A stretch of 5,156 nucleotides of DNA from Comamonadaceae bacterium (GCA_021286965.1 JAJTBK010000370.1:1-5156), one strand, 5' to 3'; positions 1 to 5,156 are shown, counted from the first letter of the stretch. A program made the numbers and translations. The notes: generated by a model from the sequence alone, not told the origin.

Positions 1-159
1 CTGCTGGCCGGGCGCACGCCCGAGGCCAAGAAAGACCTGTCCGAGCGCATTGCCGCCGTGCTGCAGCGCCTCACGCCCCAGCCCGCTGGCGTGCAGGTGC
101 AGCTGAGTGTGGAGATCACCGATATGGACCGGCCGAGCTACTTCAAGGGCGTTTTGTAA
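1..159 (+). CDS. 5-carboxymethyl-2-hydroxymuconate Delta-isomerase family protein, C-terminal part
   Basis: The reading frame is open from the first base and ends at TAA 157-159, leaving 52 residues; the start lies outside the window. The visible part has the helix-strand end expected of the CHMI (HpcD-like) branch of the tautomerase superfamily: an 'LLAGRTPEAKKDLSERI' segment (residues 1-17 of the fragment), which resembles the family's 'GRs.e.k..l' helix, and a final strand 'VQLSVEITDMD' with a terminal Tyr-Phe-Lys. Family members isomerise 5-carboxymethyl-2-hydroxymuconate in homoprotocatechuate (4-hydroxyphenylacetate) meta-cleavage and are small cytosolic trimers of about 115-130 residues, so more than half of the protein is missing here. 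The catalytic N-terminal proline cannot be checked, and no other homoprotocatechuate gene is visible, so the substrate is uncertain; another tautomerase function is possible. The gene converges on the response-regulator gene with no base between the two stop codons. Confidence 0.72.
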   Translation: MLAGRTPEAKKDLSERIAAVLQRLTPQPAGVQVQLSVEITDMDRPSYFKGVL

Positions 160-166
160 TCAACGC
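149..166. repeat. Inverted repeat spanning two abutting stop codons
   Basis: GCGTT at 149-153 and AACGC at 162-166 form a perfect 5-bp stem with an 8-base loop (154-161). An alternative fold pairs GCG/CGC and TTG/CAA around a TAAT loop. The TAA of the + strand gene and most of the TCA (TGA) of the - strand gene lie in or beside the loop. No T tract follows on either side, so it is not a standard intrinsic terminator. Confidence 0.35.
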
Positions 167-1785
167 GGCGCCGCCCCGGCCTTGAGCAGCGCCAGGTACT
201 GGCGGTATTTGGCGCTGTCGGGGTTGATCTCGCGCACGCGCTCGAGCAGCCCCGTCACCTCCTGCACCAGGGCGTCGCTCCTGCCCTCGGCGCGCATCTG
301 GCCGATGAGCAGGCCGCACAGGTTGAGCATCAGCACCTCGCTCGTGGGCAGGCCCTCCAGGGCCCGGCGCAGCCGCTTGGCGCCCTCGGCAAACTGGCCC
401 TGGCGGCCCAGCAGCACGCCCTCGTTGTTGATGGCCACGGCCTCCTCGCGCGACTGCGCAATCAGGCTGCGCCCCTCCTCGCCCATCTGCGCCTGCTCGA
501 ACAACGCCTGCACCTGACCGGAGATGCGGCCATCCTCGTGGTGCGACTTGACCAGGGTGCGCATCAGCTCGCAAGCCTCGTCCTTGCGCCCCAGCGCCAG
601 CAGGCCGTGCGCCAGCTCCAGCGCGGTTTGCGCATTGGCCGCGCCGCCTTGCAGCTGCAGCAGCTGCTGCGCCTGCGCCATGGCGGCCTGGGCCTGCTCG
701 GTCTGGCCCGTCTGCTGGTACACCGCGCTTTGCACGGCCGCCACCTGGATCGCCAGGTGCGCGCCTTCCTTGCTGCCCTGAAAAATGTCGCTCGTGCGCT
801 TGAGCAGTTGCAGCGCGGCCTCAGGCTCGTTGCCCTGGCTGAGCACACGCGCCAGCGCGACGTAGGCCCCGGCCTGCTTGTTGGATGAAAACTCGCTGAT
901 CTTGATGGTTTTCTCCAGCGCTCCCCGTGCCACGTCCAACGCGCCGTTGTGCCAGGCCGTCTCGCCCAGCGTTTTTTGCCGGCTGGCGGAGTTGGGCGAG
1001 AGCTTGACCGCATCCTGCAGCACGGCCTGCGCCTGCTGCTTGTCGCCCATGGCGTCCAGGGTCTTGGCAAGCCAGTCGGCCGCCTCGATGAACATGCGGT
1101 TTTCTTCCAGCACCTGGCGGAACTGGCTGCGTGCCAGCTCGTATTCGCCGCGCGCGTAGTGCACCCGTCCCAGGCCGGTGCGCGCCCAGGGCAGGCTGCG
1201 CTGCGCCAGCACGCCCTCGAACAGCGCCTGCGCCGCAGCCCAGTCGCCCTGCTTGAGCAGCACCTCGCTCTTGAGGCGCAGCACCTCGGGGGTTTTAGTA
1301 GCCTCTTGCGCCAGCAGCTGGTTGCAGCGCGCCAGCGCCGCCGCCCAGTCCTGCGCGCGCAGCGCTTCTTCCACGCTGCGCAGGGCCTGCTTGCGCACGA
1401 TCAGGCGCTCCAGTCGCGTCTCCAGAATGTGCTGGTTGATGGGTTTGAGCAAGTACTCGTCGGGCTTGGATTCGGCGGCGCCCATGATCATTTCGGCGGT
1501 CTTTTCCGCCGTCACCATGACCCAGATGGTGGAGACGCCGACGTAGTCGTGCAGCCGCGCTTCATCGAGCACCTGCTGGCCGTTGAGCCCGGGGCCGAGG
1601 TTGAAGTCGCAGATGACGACGTCGTAGCGGCTCGCGCGCAGCTGGTTCAGCGCCTCCTTGCCGTTGGCCGCCGTATCAACACGGCTCACGCCCATGGAGC
1701 GCACCAGGTCGCGCAAGATGGTGCGCATTCCCTGGAAATCATCGACGACCAGCACCCTGGCCTGCGACAGTGCAACCGATGTCAT
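160..1785 (-). CDS. Response regulator with N-terminal receiver domain and C-terminal TPR-like repeats
   Basis: The protein has 541 residues. Residues about 10-128 form a CheY-like receiver domain: acidic pair D15/D16, phospho-acceptor D60 in 'VVICDFNLG', conserved Thr92 in 'MVTAE' and Lys114 in 'YLLKP'. The stretch after D60 ('FNLGPGLNGQQVL') is about one residue longer than the usual loop before the conserved Gly. From about residue 133 to the end the chain is helical with TPR-like repeats. The clearest spans about 201-232 ('ARTGLGRVHYARGEYELARS' onward), another about 235-266, with weaker units at 133-166, 167-200, 303-336 and 450-480. Residues 361-388 are a Gln/Ala-rich helix. There is no HTH, GGDEF, EAL or HD-GYP module, so output is probably by protein binding, as described for REC-TPR regulators such as Vibrio cholerae VieB; orthology to VieB is not claimed. 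ATG at 1783-1785 follows a GGAG at the expected spacing. It lies 12 bases after the kinase gene, its likely phosphodonor. Confidence 0.9.
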   Translation of the reverse strand: MTSVALSQARVLVVDDFQGMRTILRDLVRSMGVSRVDTAANGKEALNQLRASRYDVVICDFNLGPGLNGQQVLDEARLHDYVGVSTIWVMVTAEKTAEMIMGAAESKPDEYLLKPINQHILETRLERLIVRKQALRSVEEALRAQDWAAALARCNQLLAQEATKTPEVLRLKSEVLLKQGDWAAAQALFEGVLAQRSLPWARTGLGRVHYARGEYELARSQFRQVLEENRMFIEAADWLAKTLDAMGDKQQAQAVLQDAVKLSPNSASRQKTLGETAWHNGALDVARGALEKTIKISEFSSNKQAGAYVALARVLSQGNEPEAALQLLKRTSDIFQGSKEGAHLAIQVAAVQSAVYQQTGQTEQAQAAMAQAQQLLQLQGGAANAQTALELAHGLLALGRKDEACELMRTLVKSHHEDGRISGQVQALFEQAQMGEEGRSLIAQSREEAVAINNEGVLLGRQGQFAEGAKRLRRALEGLPTSEVLMLNLCGLLIGQMRAEGRSDALVQEVTGLLERVREINPDSAKYRQYLALLKAGAAPR

Positions 1786-1786
1786 A

Positions 1787-1797
1787 ACCCTCGCTCC
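1787..1797 (-). promoter_or_regulatory. Ribosome binding site of the response-regulator gene
   Basis: On the minus strand the 12 bases between the kinase stop (TGA, 1798-1800) and the regulator ATG (1783-1785) read GGAGCGAGGGTT. GGAG lies 8 bases before the ATG and is the better-spaced Shine-Dalgarno; GAGGG lies only 2 bases away. The strong site in so short a gap supports co-transcription of kinase and regulator, and supports this ATG as the start. Confidence 0.7.
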
Positions 1798-2490
1798 TCA
1801 AGGCAGGCGCAGCACGAAGCAGCCACCACCGTAGGCGCCGCCGTTCTCGATGATGAGCTCGCCCCGGCGCCCGCCGTTGTGGTGCAGGTGCGCCACCTGC
1901 GCCGAAAAATAAAACCCCAGGCCGGTGCTGCCAGTGACGAAGTTGACGCTCGCGCTCTGCGCCCCGGCGCCACCGCGCAGCATGAAGCCGGGGTAGCCGC
2001 TGCCGTTGTCCTCCACGCGCAGTTCGAGCACGCCGTCGTGCACCGCTGCTGCAATGCGTATGCGGTCTTGCGTGTATTGGTAGGCGTTGTTGAGCGCATT
2101 GCCCAGCACGCCGGTCACCAGATCGCGGTCGAGGTACCAGTAGCAATCGGCCGCGCAATCGACCTGCAGCGCAATGTGCTTGAACGCCAACATGGGCCGG
2201 TGCAGCGAGAGCGCATCGCCAATGAGCTCAGAGAGCGCGCATTCGGCAATGTCGATGGGGTAGATGGCCTTGTCGAGCTTGTACAGGCTCAGCAGCTGGA
2301 TGAGGTTGGAGTTCATCCGGTTCGCCTGGTAGATCACGCCGCCCAGGTCAGCGTGCAATTGGCCATCTTGCAACGCCTGGCAGCGCAGGGCTATTTTCTC
2401 CAACGCGCTGATCTGCACGTTGAGCGAGTTTTTCATGTCGTGGATCGACGAGGCAATCAAATCCGTGAAGCTGATCGCATGCTGTGCCAT
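1798..2490 (-). CDS. Sensor-less cytoplasmic histidine kinase (DHp + ATPase domains only)
   Basis: From ATG 2488-2490 the product has 230 residues. The phosphorylatable His is most likely H17 in 'SSIHDMKNSLNV', an H-box with Asp next to it and Ser where many kinases have Pro. The N-box is 'VLGNALNNAYQYT' (about 127-140), the G1 box 'VEDNGSGYP' (159-167, D161, G163, G165), and the G2 box 'TGSTGLGFYFSAQVAHLH' (186-203); the protein ends just after the 'GGGCFVLRLP' strand. Only about 16 residues precede the H-box, so there is no room for a sensor, PAS or HAMP domain, and no transmembrane segment is seen; the protein should be soluble. It presumably autophosphorylates and passes phosphate to the REC-TPR regulator encoded 12 bases downstream. 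The frame stays open upstream to about 2700, but that part overlaps the PabB-PabC gene and looks non-native. The chosen ATG has an AGG core 7 bases upstream. A TTG start near 2545 cannot be excluded. Confidence 0.85.
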   Translation of the reverse strand: MAQHAISFTDLIASSIHDMKNSLNVQISALEKIALRCQALQDGQLHADLGGVIYQANRMNSNLIQLLSLYKLDKAIYPIDIAECALSELIGDALSLHRPMLAFKHIALQVDCAADCYWYLDRDLVTGVLGNALNNAYQYTQDRIRIAAAVHDGVLELRVEDNGSGYPGFMLRGGAGAQSASVNFVTGSTGLGFYFSAQVAHLHHNGGRRGELIIENGGAYGGGCFVLRLP

Positions 2491-2551
2491 GGGTACGCCT
2501 GGTGCAGCAGTGGTTGCGACGCCCGCGATGGTGCCATATGTATGCAAACGT
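2491..2551 (-). other. 61-bp gap between the pabB-pabC and histidine kinase genes
   Basis: This is a short codirectional gap on the minus strand. Near its upstream end it holds an AT-rich patch (minus-strand TTTGCATACATATGG, 2535-2549) that stands out from the GC-rich surroundings and could hold a -10-like element. I could not pair it with a convincing -35 sequence. I see no hairpin followed by a T tract, so no intrinsic terminator separates the two genes. Read-through from the upstream gene is plausible, with or without a weak internal promoter. Confidence 0.35.
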
Positions 2552-4324
2552 TCAAACCCTGTGCGCCGGCAGCCAGCCGCGCAAGCTGTTGATAAAGGCC
2601 CAGTCCTGCACACGCGGCACATCCTGCAGGCGCACAACGCCTTCTTGCACCCGCCCGCTAGCGAGCGCCTGCGCCCGGCCCACGCCCGGCAGCAGGCCAC
2701 AGGCCAGGGGCGGGGTCAGCCAGCGGCCATCGAGCAGCGCGGCGATGTTGCCAAAGGTGGTTTCGGTGATTTCGCCGGCGCTGTTGTAGAGGATGGTGTC
2801 GAACACACCGCTGCCAGGCGCGGGCGCAAAGGCGGCGTAATGCGCACGCCGCGTGGTCTTGAAGCGCACCCATTCACTGTGCGCCAGGGCCAGCGGCGCT
2901 GCGGCCAGGGCCAGGCGCACGGGCGTGGACGTGGCGGCCAGGGGCTGGCTTTCGATCTGGCAGCGCCCCTGGGCATCGAGCTGCAGGCGCACGCGCCACA
3001 GCCCTTGGGGGTGCTGCTGCGCCAGGGCGTCGAGCTGGGGCTGCAGCGCAGCGGCGACAAAGGGGTAGCCAAAATGCGCCGCCGCCGCGCTCAGGCGCGC
3101 CAGGTGCGCCTGCAGGTGGCGGTAGCAGCCCTCCTCCAGCGCCAGGGTTTCCAGGAGCGCAAAGGGCGCACGCGCCCGCTCCAAAAAAGCCTGCTTGGCC
3201 TGCCATTCGCGCCATTCGGCGTCGCTGTCGGCCCCCCAGACGATGCCGCTGCCAATGCCCGCCTGCAGCGCCGTGCCCTGCAGCTGCAGGGTGCGGATGG
3301 GAACGTTGAAGGTGGCATCGAACGTGCCGGCGCCGCGCTCGGGCGTCGGGCGCAGCAGGCCGAGCGCACCGCAGTACAAGCCACGCGGTGCGGTTTCGAG
3401 CGCGGCAATGGCACGCATGGCCTGCACCTTGGGCGCGCCGGTGACCGAGCCACAGGGAAACAGCGCCGCGAACACGTCCCACAGCCGGGTACCGACGCGC
3501 GTGTGCGCCTGCACGTCCGAGGTCATCTGCCAGACCGTGGCCAGGGCCTCGGTGTGGAACAGGCGCGGCACCTGCACGCTGTGCGGCTGGGCGATGCGCG
3601 CCAGGTCGTTGCGCAGCAAGTCAACGATCATGACGTTCTCCGCCCGCTCCTTGGGCGCCGTGCGCAGCTGCACCGCCTGGGCGGCATCGCTGGCCGCACC
3701 GGCGCCGCGTGCAGCCGTGCCCTTCATCGGGCGCGTGAGGATGGCGCCGCTGCCGTCCACCCCGGCCTGCCAGTGAAAGAACAGCTCGGGCGACACCGAC
3801 AGCCATTGCCGCCCCGCACCGCAGTCGATGTGCGCAGCGTAGCCCCCGGGCTGGGCCTGCTGCAGGGCGGCAAACAGGGCCTGCGGCGCACCCGCGAGCT
3901 GCCCCTGCAGGCGGCCGGTGTAGTTGACCTGGTAGTAGGCGCCGGCGGCAATGCCTTGCTGGATGTGCGCCAGGGCAGCATCGAAATCGGCGCGCAGCGG
4001 CTGCGCCTGCCAATCGACCTCGGCGCTGGCGGCGGGCGGCACCTGCGGCCAGGGCTGGGGCTCGTCATAGACGGCAAACCAGGCCAGGGGCTGGCCCGGC
4101 TGCGGCGCCTGCACCTGCAGCGCGGCGTCGAACGCCGGCGCAGCCTCGTAGCACAGGCCGCCCAGCACCCAGGCACCGGCGCGGGCGGCGGCCTCGGCCG
4201 CGTCGATGACGGCGCGCAACTCACCGGGCTGCGTGGCCTCGAACGTCTGGCGTGCAGTACCAAAGGCCCAGCGCGAACGCGGCGCTGCCGCATCCAGGGG
4301 CGAAGAAAAATCAAGCAAGGACAT
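2552..4324 (-). CDS. pabB: Bifunctional aminodeoxychorismate synthase component I / 4-amino-4-deoxychorismate lyase (PabB-PabC fusion)
   Basis: From ATG 4322-4324 the product has 590 residues, against about 450 for a stand-alone PabB. Residues about 110-382 are the chorismate-binding domain: 'GAYYQVNYTGRLQG' (128-141), 'SVSPELFF' (176-183), 'TRPMKGTAARG' (197-207) with Lys201 at the PIKGT position typical of PabB rather than TrpE, 'KERAENVMIVDLLRND' (225-240), 'FPCGSVTGAPK' (289-299) and 'GIGSGIVWGADSD' (356-368). Residues about 386-590 are a class IV aminotransferase-fold lyase: 'HLARL' (407-411), 'RFKTTRRAHY' (487-496) with probable PLP lysine K489, 'ITETTFGNI' (519-527), 'CGLLPGVGR' (542-550) and 'FINSLRG' (577-583). 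Together the two halves would convert chorismate to p-aminobenzoate for folate. No glutaminase (PabA) domain is present, so ammonia must come from a PabA encoded elsewhere. A GTG at 4364-4366 would add 14 residues; it has an AGGGG too close to serve as a ribosome site, while the ATG has only a weak GGG. The start is therefore less certain than the identity. Confidence 0.93.
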   Translation of the reverse strand: MSLLDFSSPLDAAAPRSRWAFGTARQTFEATQPGELRAVIDAAEAAARAGAWVLGGLCYEAAPAFDAALQVQAPQPGQPLAWFAVYDEPQPWPQVPPAASAEVDWQAQPLRADFDAALAHIQQGIAAGAYYQVNYTGRLQGQLAGAPQALFAALQQAQPGGYAAHIDCGAGRQWLSVSPELFFHWQAGVDGSGAILTRPMKGTAARGAGAASDAAQAVQLRTAPKERAENVMIVDLLRNDLARIAQPHSVQVPRLFHTEALATVWQMTSDVQAHTRVGTRLWDVFAALFPCGSVTGAPKVQAMRAIAALETAPRGLYCGALGLLRPTPERGAGTFDATFNVPIRTLQLQGTALQAGIGSGIVWGADSDAEWREWQAKQAFLERARAPFALLETLALEEGCYRHLQAHLARLSAAAAHFGYPFVAAALQPQLDALAQQHPQGLWRVRLQLDAQGRCQIESQPLAATSTPVRLALAAAPLALAHSEWVRFKTTRRAHYAAFAPAPGSGVFDTILYNSAGEITETTFGNIAALLDGRWLTPPLACGLLPGVGRAQALASGRVQEGVVRLQDVPRVQDWAFINSLRGWLPAHRV

Positions 4325-4343
4325 CACGACAGACCCAAAACCC

Positions 4344-4369
4344 GGGGTGTGCAGCACAACTTGCACCCC
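4344..4369. repeat. Inverted repeat upstream of the pabB-pabC start
   Basis: GGGGTG at 4344-4349 is matched by CACCCC at 4364-4369, with 14 bases between the arms and 20 bp between arm centres. In the pabB transcript it would form a hairpin in the leader that covers the alternative GTG start (4364-4366). It could equally be a protein-binding site or chance in GC-rich DNA. Confidence 0.35.
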
Positions 4370-4470
4370 CTGCTAATCCATGAAAACACCAATGCGGGCA
4401 CACCTAGGGGCCTGCGTCTACTCTTTGCCGCCGCCTTGTGGCTGCTTCGGGCAGCATCTCCGGCCAATTG

Positions 4471-4561
4471 GCGCCATTGCAGACTGGCACCACGGCTGGC
4501 GGCAGGCACGATTGTTGCGCCAATGTCGCAGCCGGAGGAAAACACCGTGTTAGCGCCATTG
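4471..4561 (+). repeat. Three copies of the 9-bp motif GCGCCAWTG
   Basis: GCGCCATTG occurs at 4471-4479 and 4553-4561, and GCGCCAATG at 4517-4525, all in the same orientation and each preceded by TTG or TTA with 0-1 extra base. Start-to-start distances are 46 and 36 bp. The first copy sits in the palindrome TGGCGCCA (4469-4476). The cluster lies just upstream of the binding-protein gene, so it may be a regulator-binding array, but no regulator can be named. Confidence 0.4.
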
Positions 4562-4586
4562 TCAAGCCCTTGCAGCGTGCCCTAAC
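4559..4586 (+). promoter_or_regulatory. Candidate sigma70-type promoter for the binding-protein gene
   Basis: TTGTCA at 4559-4564 matches the -35 consensus at five of six positions. Sixteen bases later CCTAAC (4581-4586) matches the -10 consensus at only three of six. A start of transcription about seven bases further on would leave a leader of about 30 nt before the ATG. The -35 copy overlaps the third GCGCCAWTG motif, and the -10 lies in the right arm of an imperfect inverted repeat. The weak -10 makes this tentative. Confidence 0.3.
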
Positions 4587-4611
4587 GTGGCGTCTTTCCT
4601 CTTTCCCTCTC

Positions 4612-4616
4612 AGGAG
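4612..4616 (+). promoter_or_regulatory. Shine-Dalgarno of the binding-protein gene
   Basis: AGGAG lies 7 bases before ATG 4624-4626. The next in-frame ATG (4630-4632) would be 13 bases away, so the first ATG is preferred. Confidence 0.85.
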
Positions 4617-4623
4617 TTGCTCA

Positions 4624-5156
4624 ATGAAAATGTCGCGCAAGTTGTTGATCGCCGCCGCAGTGGCTGGCATGGGTTCGGCGGTGATGGCGCAAGAGCAAAT
4701 CATCAAGATCGGCCACATTGGCCCCGTCTCCGGTCCGCAGGCCCATTTCGGCAAGGACGACGAGAACGGCGTGCGCATGGCGATTGAAGACCTCAACGCC
4801 AAGGGCATGGAAATTGCCGGCAAGAAGATCAAATTCCAGATCGTGGCCGAAGACGACGCCGCCGACCCCAAGCAGGGCACGGCCGCCTCGCAAAAGCTGT
4901 GCGACGACAAGGTCGCCGGCGCCGTCACCTTTGTGAACTCGGGCGTGGCGATTCCTTCGTCCAAGGTGTTCCACGACTGCGGCATCCCCATGATTACGGG
5001 CGCAGCCACCAACCCCGAGCTGACCAAGCCGGGCTGGAACACCACCTACCGCGTCATCGCCAACGACAACGCCCTGGGCGCCGCCCTGGCCAACTACACG
5101 GCGAACGTGCTCAAGCTCAAGAACGTGGCCGTGATCGACGACCGCACCGCCTACGG
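4624..5156 (+). CDS. Periplasmic branched-chain amino-acid-type ABC transporter binding protein (LivJ/LivK family), N-terminal part
   Basis: The frame opens at ATG 4624 and runs off the window after 177 full codons; family members have about 370-380 residues, so roughly half is visible. Residues 1-22 are a signal peptide: basic 'MKMSRK', an Ala-rich hydrophobic core, and a likely signal peptidase I site after 'VMA' (A22|Q23). The mature part starts with the family strand 'IKIGHIGPVSGPQAHFGKDD' and continues with 'NGVRMAIEDLNAKG' (48-61), 'AEDDAADPKQG' (75-85), 'VTFVNSGVAIPSSKVF' (101-116) and 'GIPMITGAATNPELTKPG' (120-137), the segments that line the ligand cleft in LivJ/LivK (N105, S106, A128, T129 here). 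Cys93 and Cys119 are spaced much like the LivJ disulphide but sit in a different local context. The usual ligand would be leucine, isoleucine or valine, but family members also bind other amino acids, amides or aromatic acids, and the permease genes are not in view. No lipobox is present, as expected for a free periplasmic protein. Confidence 0.92.
   Translation, partial: MKMSRKLLIAAAVAGMGSAVMAQEQIIKIGHIGPVSGPQAHFGKDDENGVRMAIEDLNAKGMEIAGKKIKFQIVAEDDAADPKQGTAASQKLCDDKVAGAVTFVNSGVAIPSSKVFHDCGIPMITGAATNPELTKPGWNTTYRVIANDNALGAALANYTANVLKLKNVAVIDDRTAY

Larger units (their letters stand above)
4325..4623. promoter_or_regulatory. Divergent intergenic region between pabB-pabC and the binding-protein gene
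   Basis: This stretch of about 300 bp separates two genes transcribed away from each other, so it should hold both promoters. Near the pabB side an inverted repeat GGGGTG / CACCCC lies at 4344-4349 and 4364-4369. Near the binding-protein side are three copies of GCGCCAWTG (4471-4479, 4517-4525, 4553-4561), an imperfect 12-bp inverted repeat (4545-4556 and 4579-4590) and a weak promoter candidate. A small GCTGC/GCAGC hairpin sits at 4441-4455. I could not find a convincing promoter for pabB on the minus strand. Short frames here lack ribosome sites and do not resemble proteins I know. Confidence 0.6.

Noticed and set aside
949..2592. 547-codon open frame on the + strand opposite the regulator and kinase genes
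   Set aside because: It spans two well-supported minus-strand genes and their junction, and the product shows no family motif. It is a GC-driven shadow frame.
2491..2700. N-terminal extension of the histidine kinase up to about 2700
   Set aside because: The extra 70 residues overlap the PabB-PabC coding region in another frame, are Arg/Cys-rich and resemble no sensor domain. The ATG at 2490 has a spaced AGG and fits the gap after pabB.
2552..4324. Anthranilate synthase component I (TrpE) instead of PabB
   Set aside because: The PMKGT motif carries the Lys typical of PabB (TrpE has Ala there), and the C-terminal class IV PLP-lyase domain fits p-aminobenzoate synthesis.
4441..4455. Hairpin GCTGC-TTCGG-GCAGC as a transcription terminator
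   Set aside because: The stem has only 5 bp, no T tract follows, and no gene ends nearby, since the region lies between divergent genes.
2420..4585. 721-codon open frame on the + strand opposite pabB-pabC
   Set aside because: It is antisense to a gene with clear catalytic motifs. Its product is Arg/Gln/Gly-rich with no recognisable domain, as expected from GC-rich codons read on the opposite strand.
4404..5045. 213-codon minus-strand frame overlapping the binding-protein gene
   Set aside because: It is antisense to a gene with a signal peptide, a good ribosome site and clear family motifs; no support of its own was seen.

Overview
The window is GC-rich and densely coded, with strong third-position G/C codon use. 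The gene content and protein style (a PabB-PabC fusion, a Liv-type binding protein with a short Ala-rich signal peptide, and a CHMI-family protein) suggest a betaproteobacterial chromosome, most likely Comamonadaceae (Acidovorax/Alicycliphilus-like). That placement is an inference from protein character, not from a database search. No mobile element, CRISPR array, tRNA or rRNA was recognised.

Layout. Bases 1-159 (+) hold the C-terminal end of a 5-carboxymethyl-2-hydroxymuconate isomerase-like protein. Its stop codon directly abuts the stop codon of the convergent gene at 160-1785 (-), a response regulator with an N-terminal receiver domain followed by TPR-like helical repeats and no DNA-binding domain. 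Twelve bases upstream of it, 1798-2490 (-), lies a short histidine kinase with only the phosphotransfer and ATPase parts. The two genes look like a co-transcribed two-component pair. A further 61 bases upstream, 2552-4324 (-), is a fused aminodeoxychorismate synthase component I / aminodeoxychorismate lyase (PabB-PabC) for p-aminobenzoate and folate synthesis. A divergent intergenic region of about 300 bp (4325-4623) follows. The last gene, 4624 to the window end (+), is the N-terminal part of a periplasmic branched-chain amino-acid-type ABC binding protein.

How the genes relate. pabB-pabC, the kinase and the regulator are codirectional and closely spaced, so they may share a transcript, but only the kinase and regulator have an obvious functional link. 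That pair is the least ordinary part of the window: a soluble kinase with no sensor domain next to a regulator whose only output module is a protein-interaction repeat array, so signalling probably works through protein-protein contact. The intergenic region upstream of the binding-protein gene holds a good Shine-Dalgarno sequence, a weak promoter candidate, three copies of a 9-bp motif and an imperfect inverted repeat, which may be regulatory.
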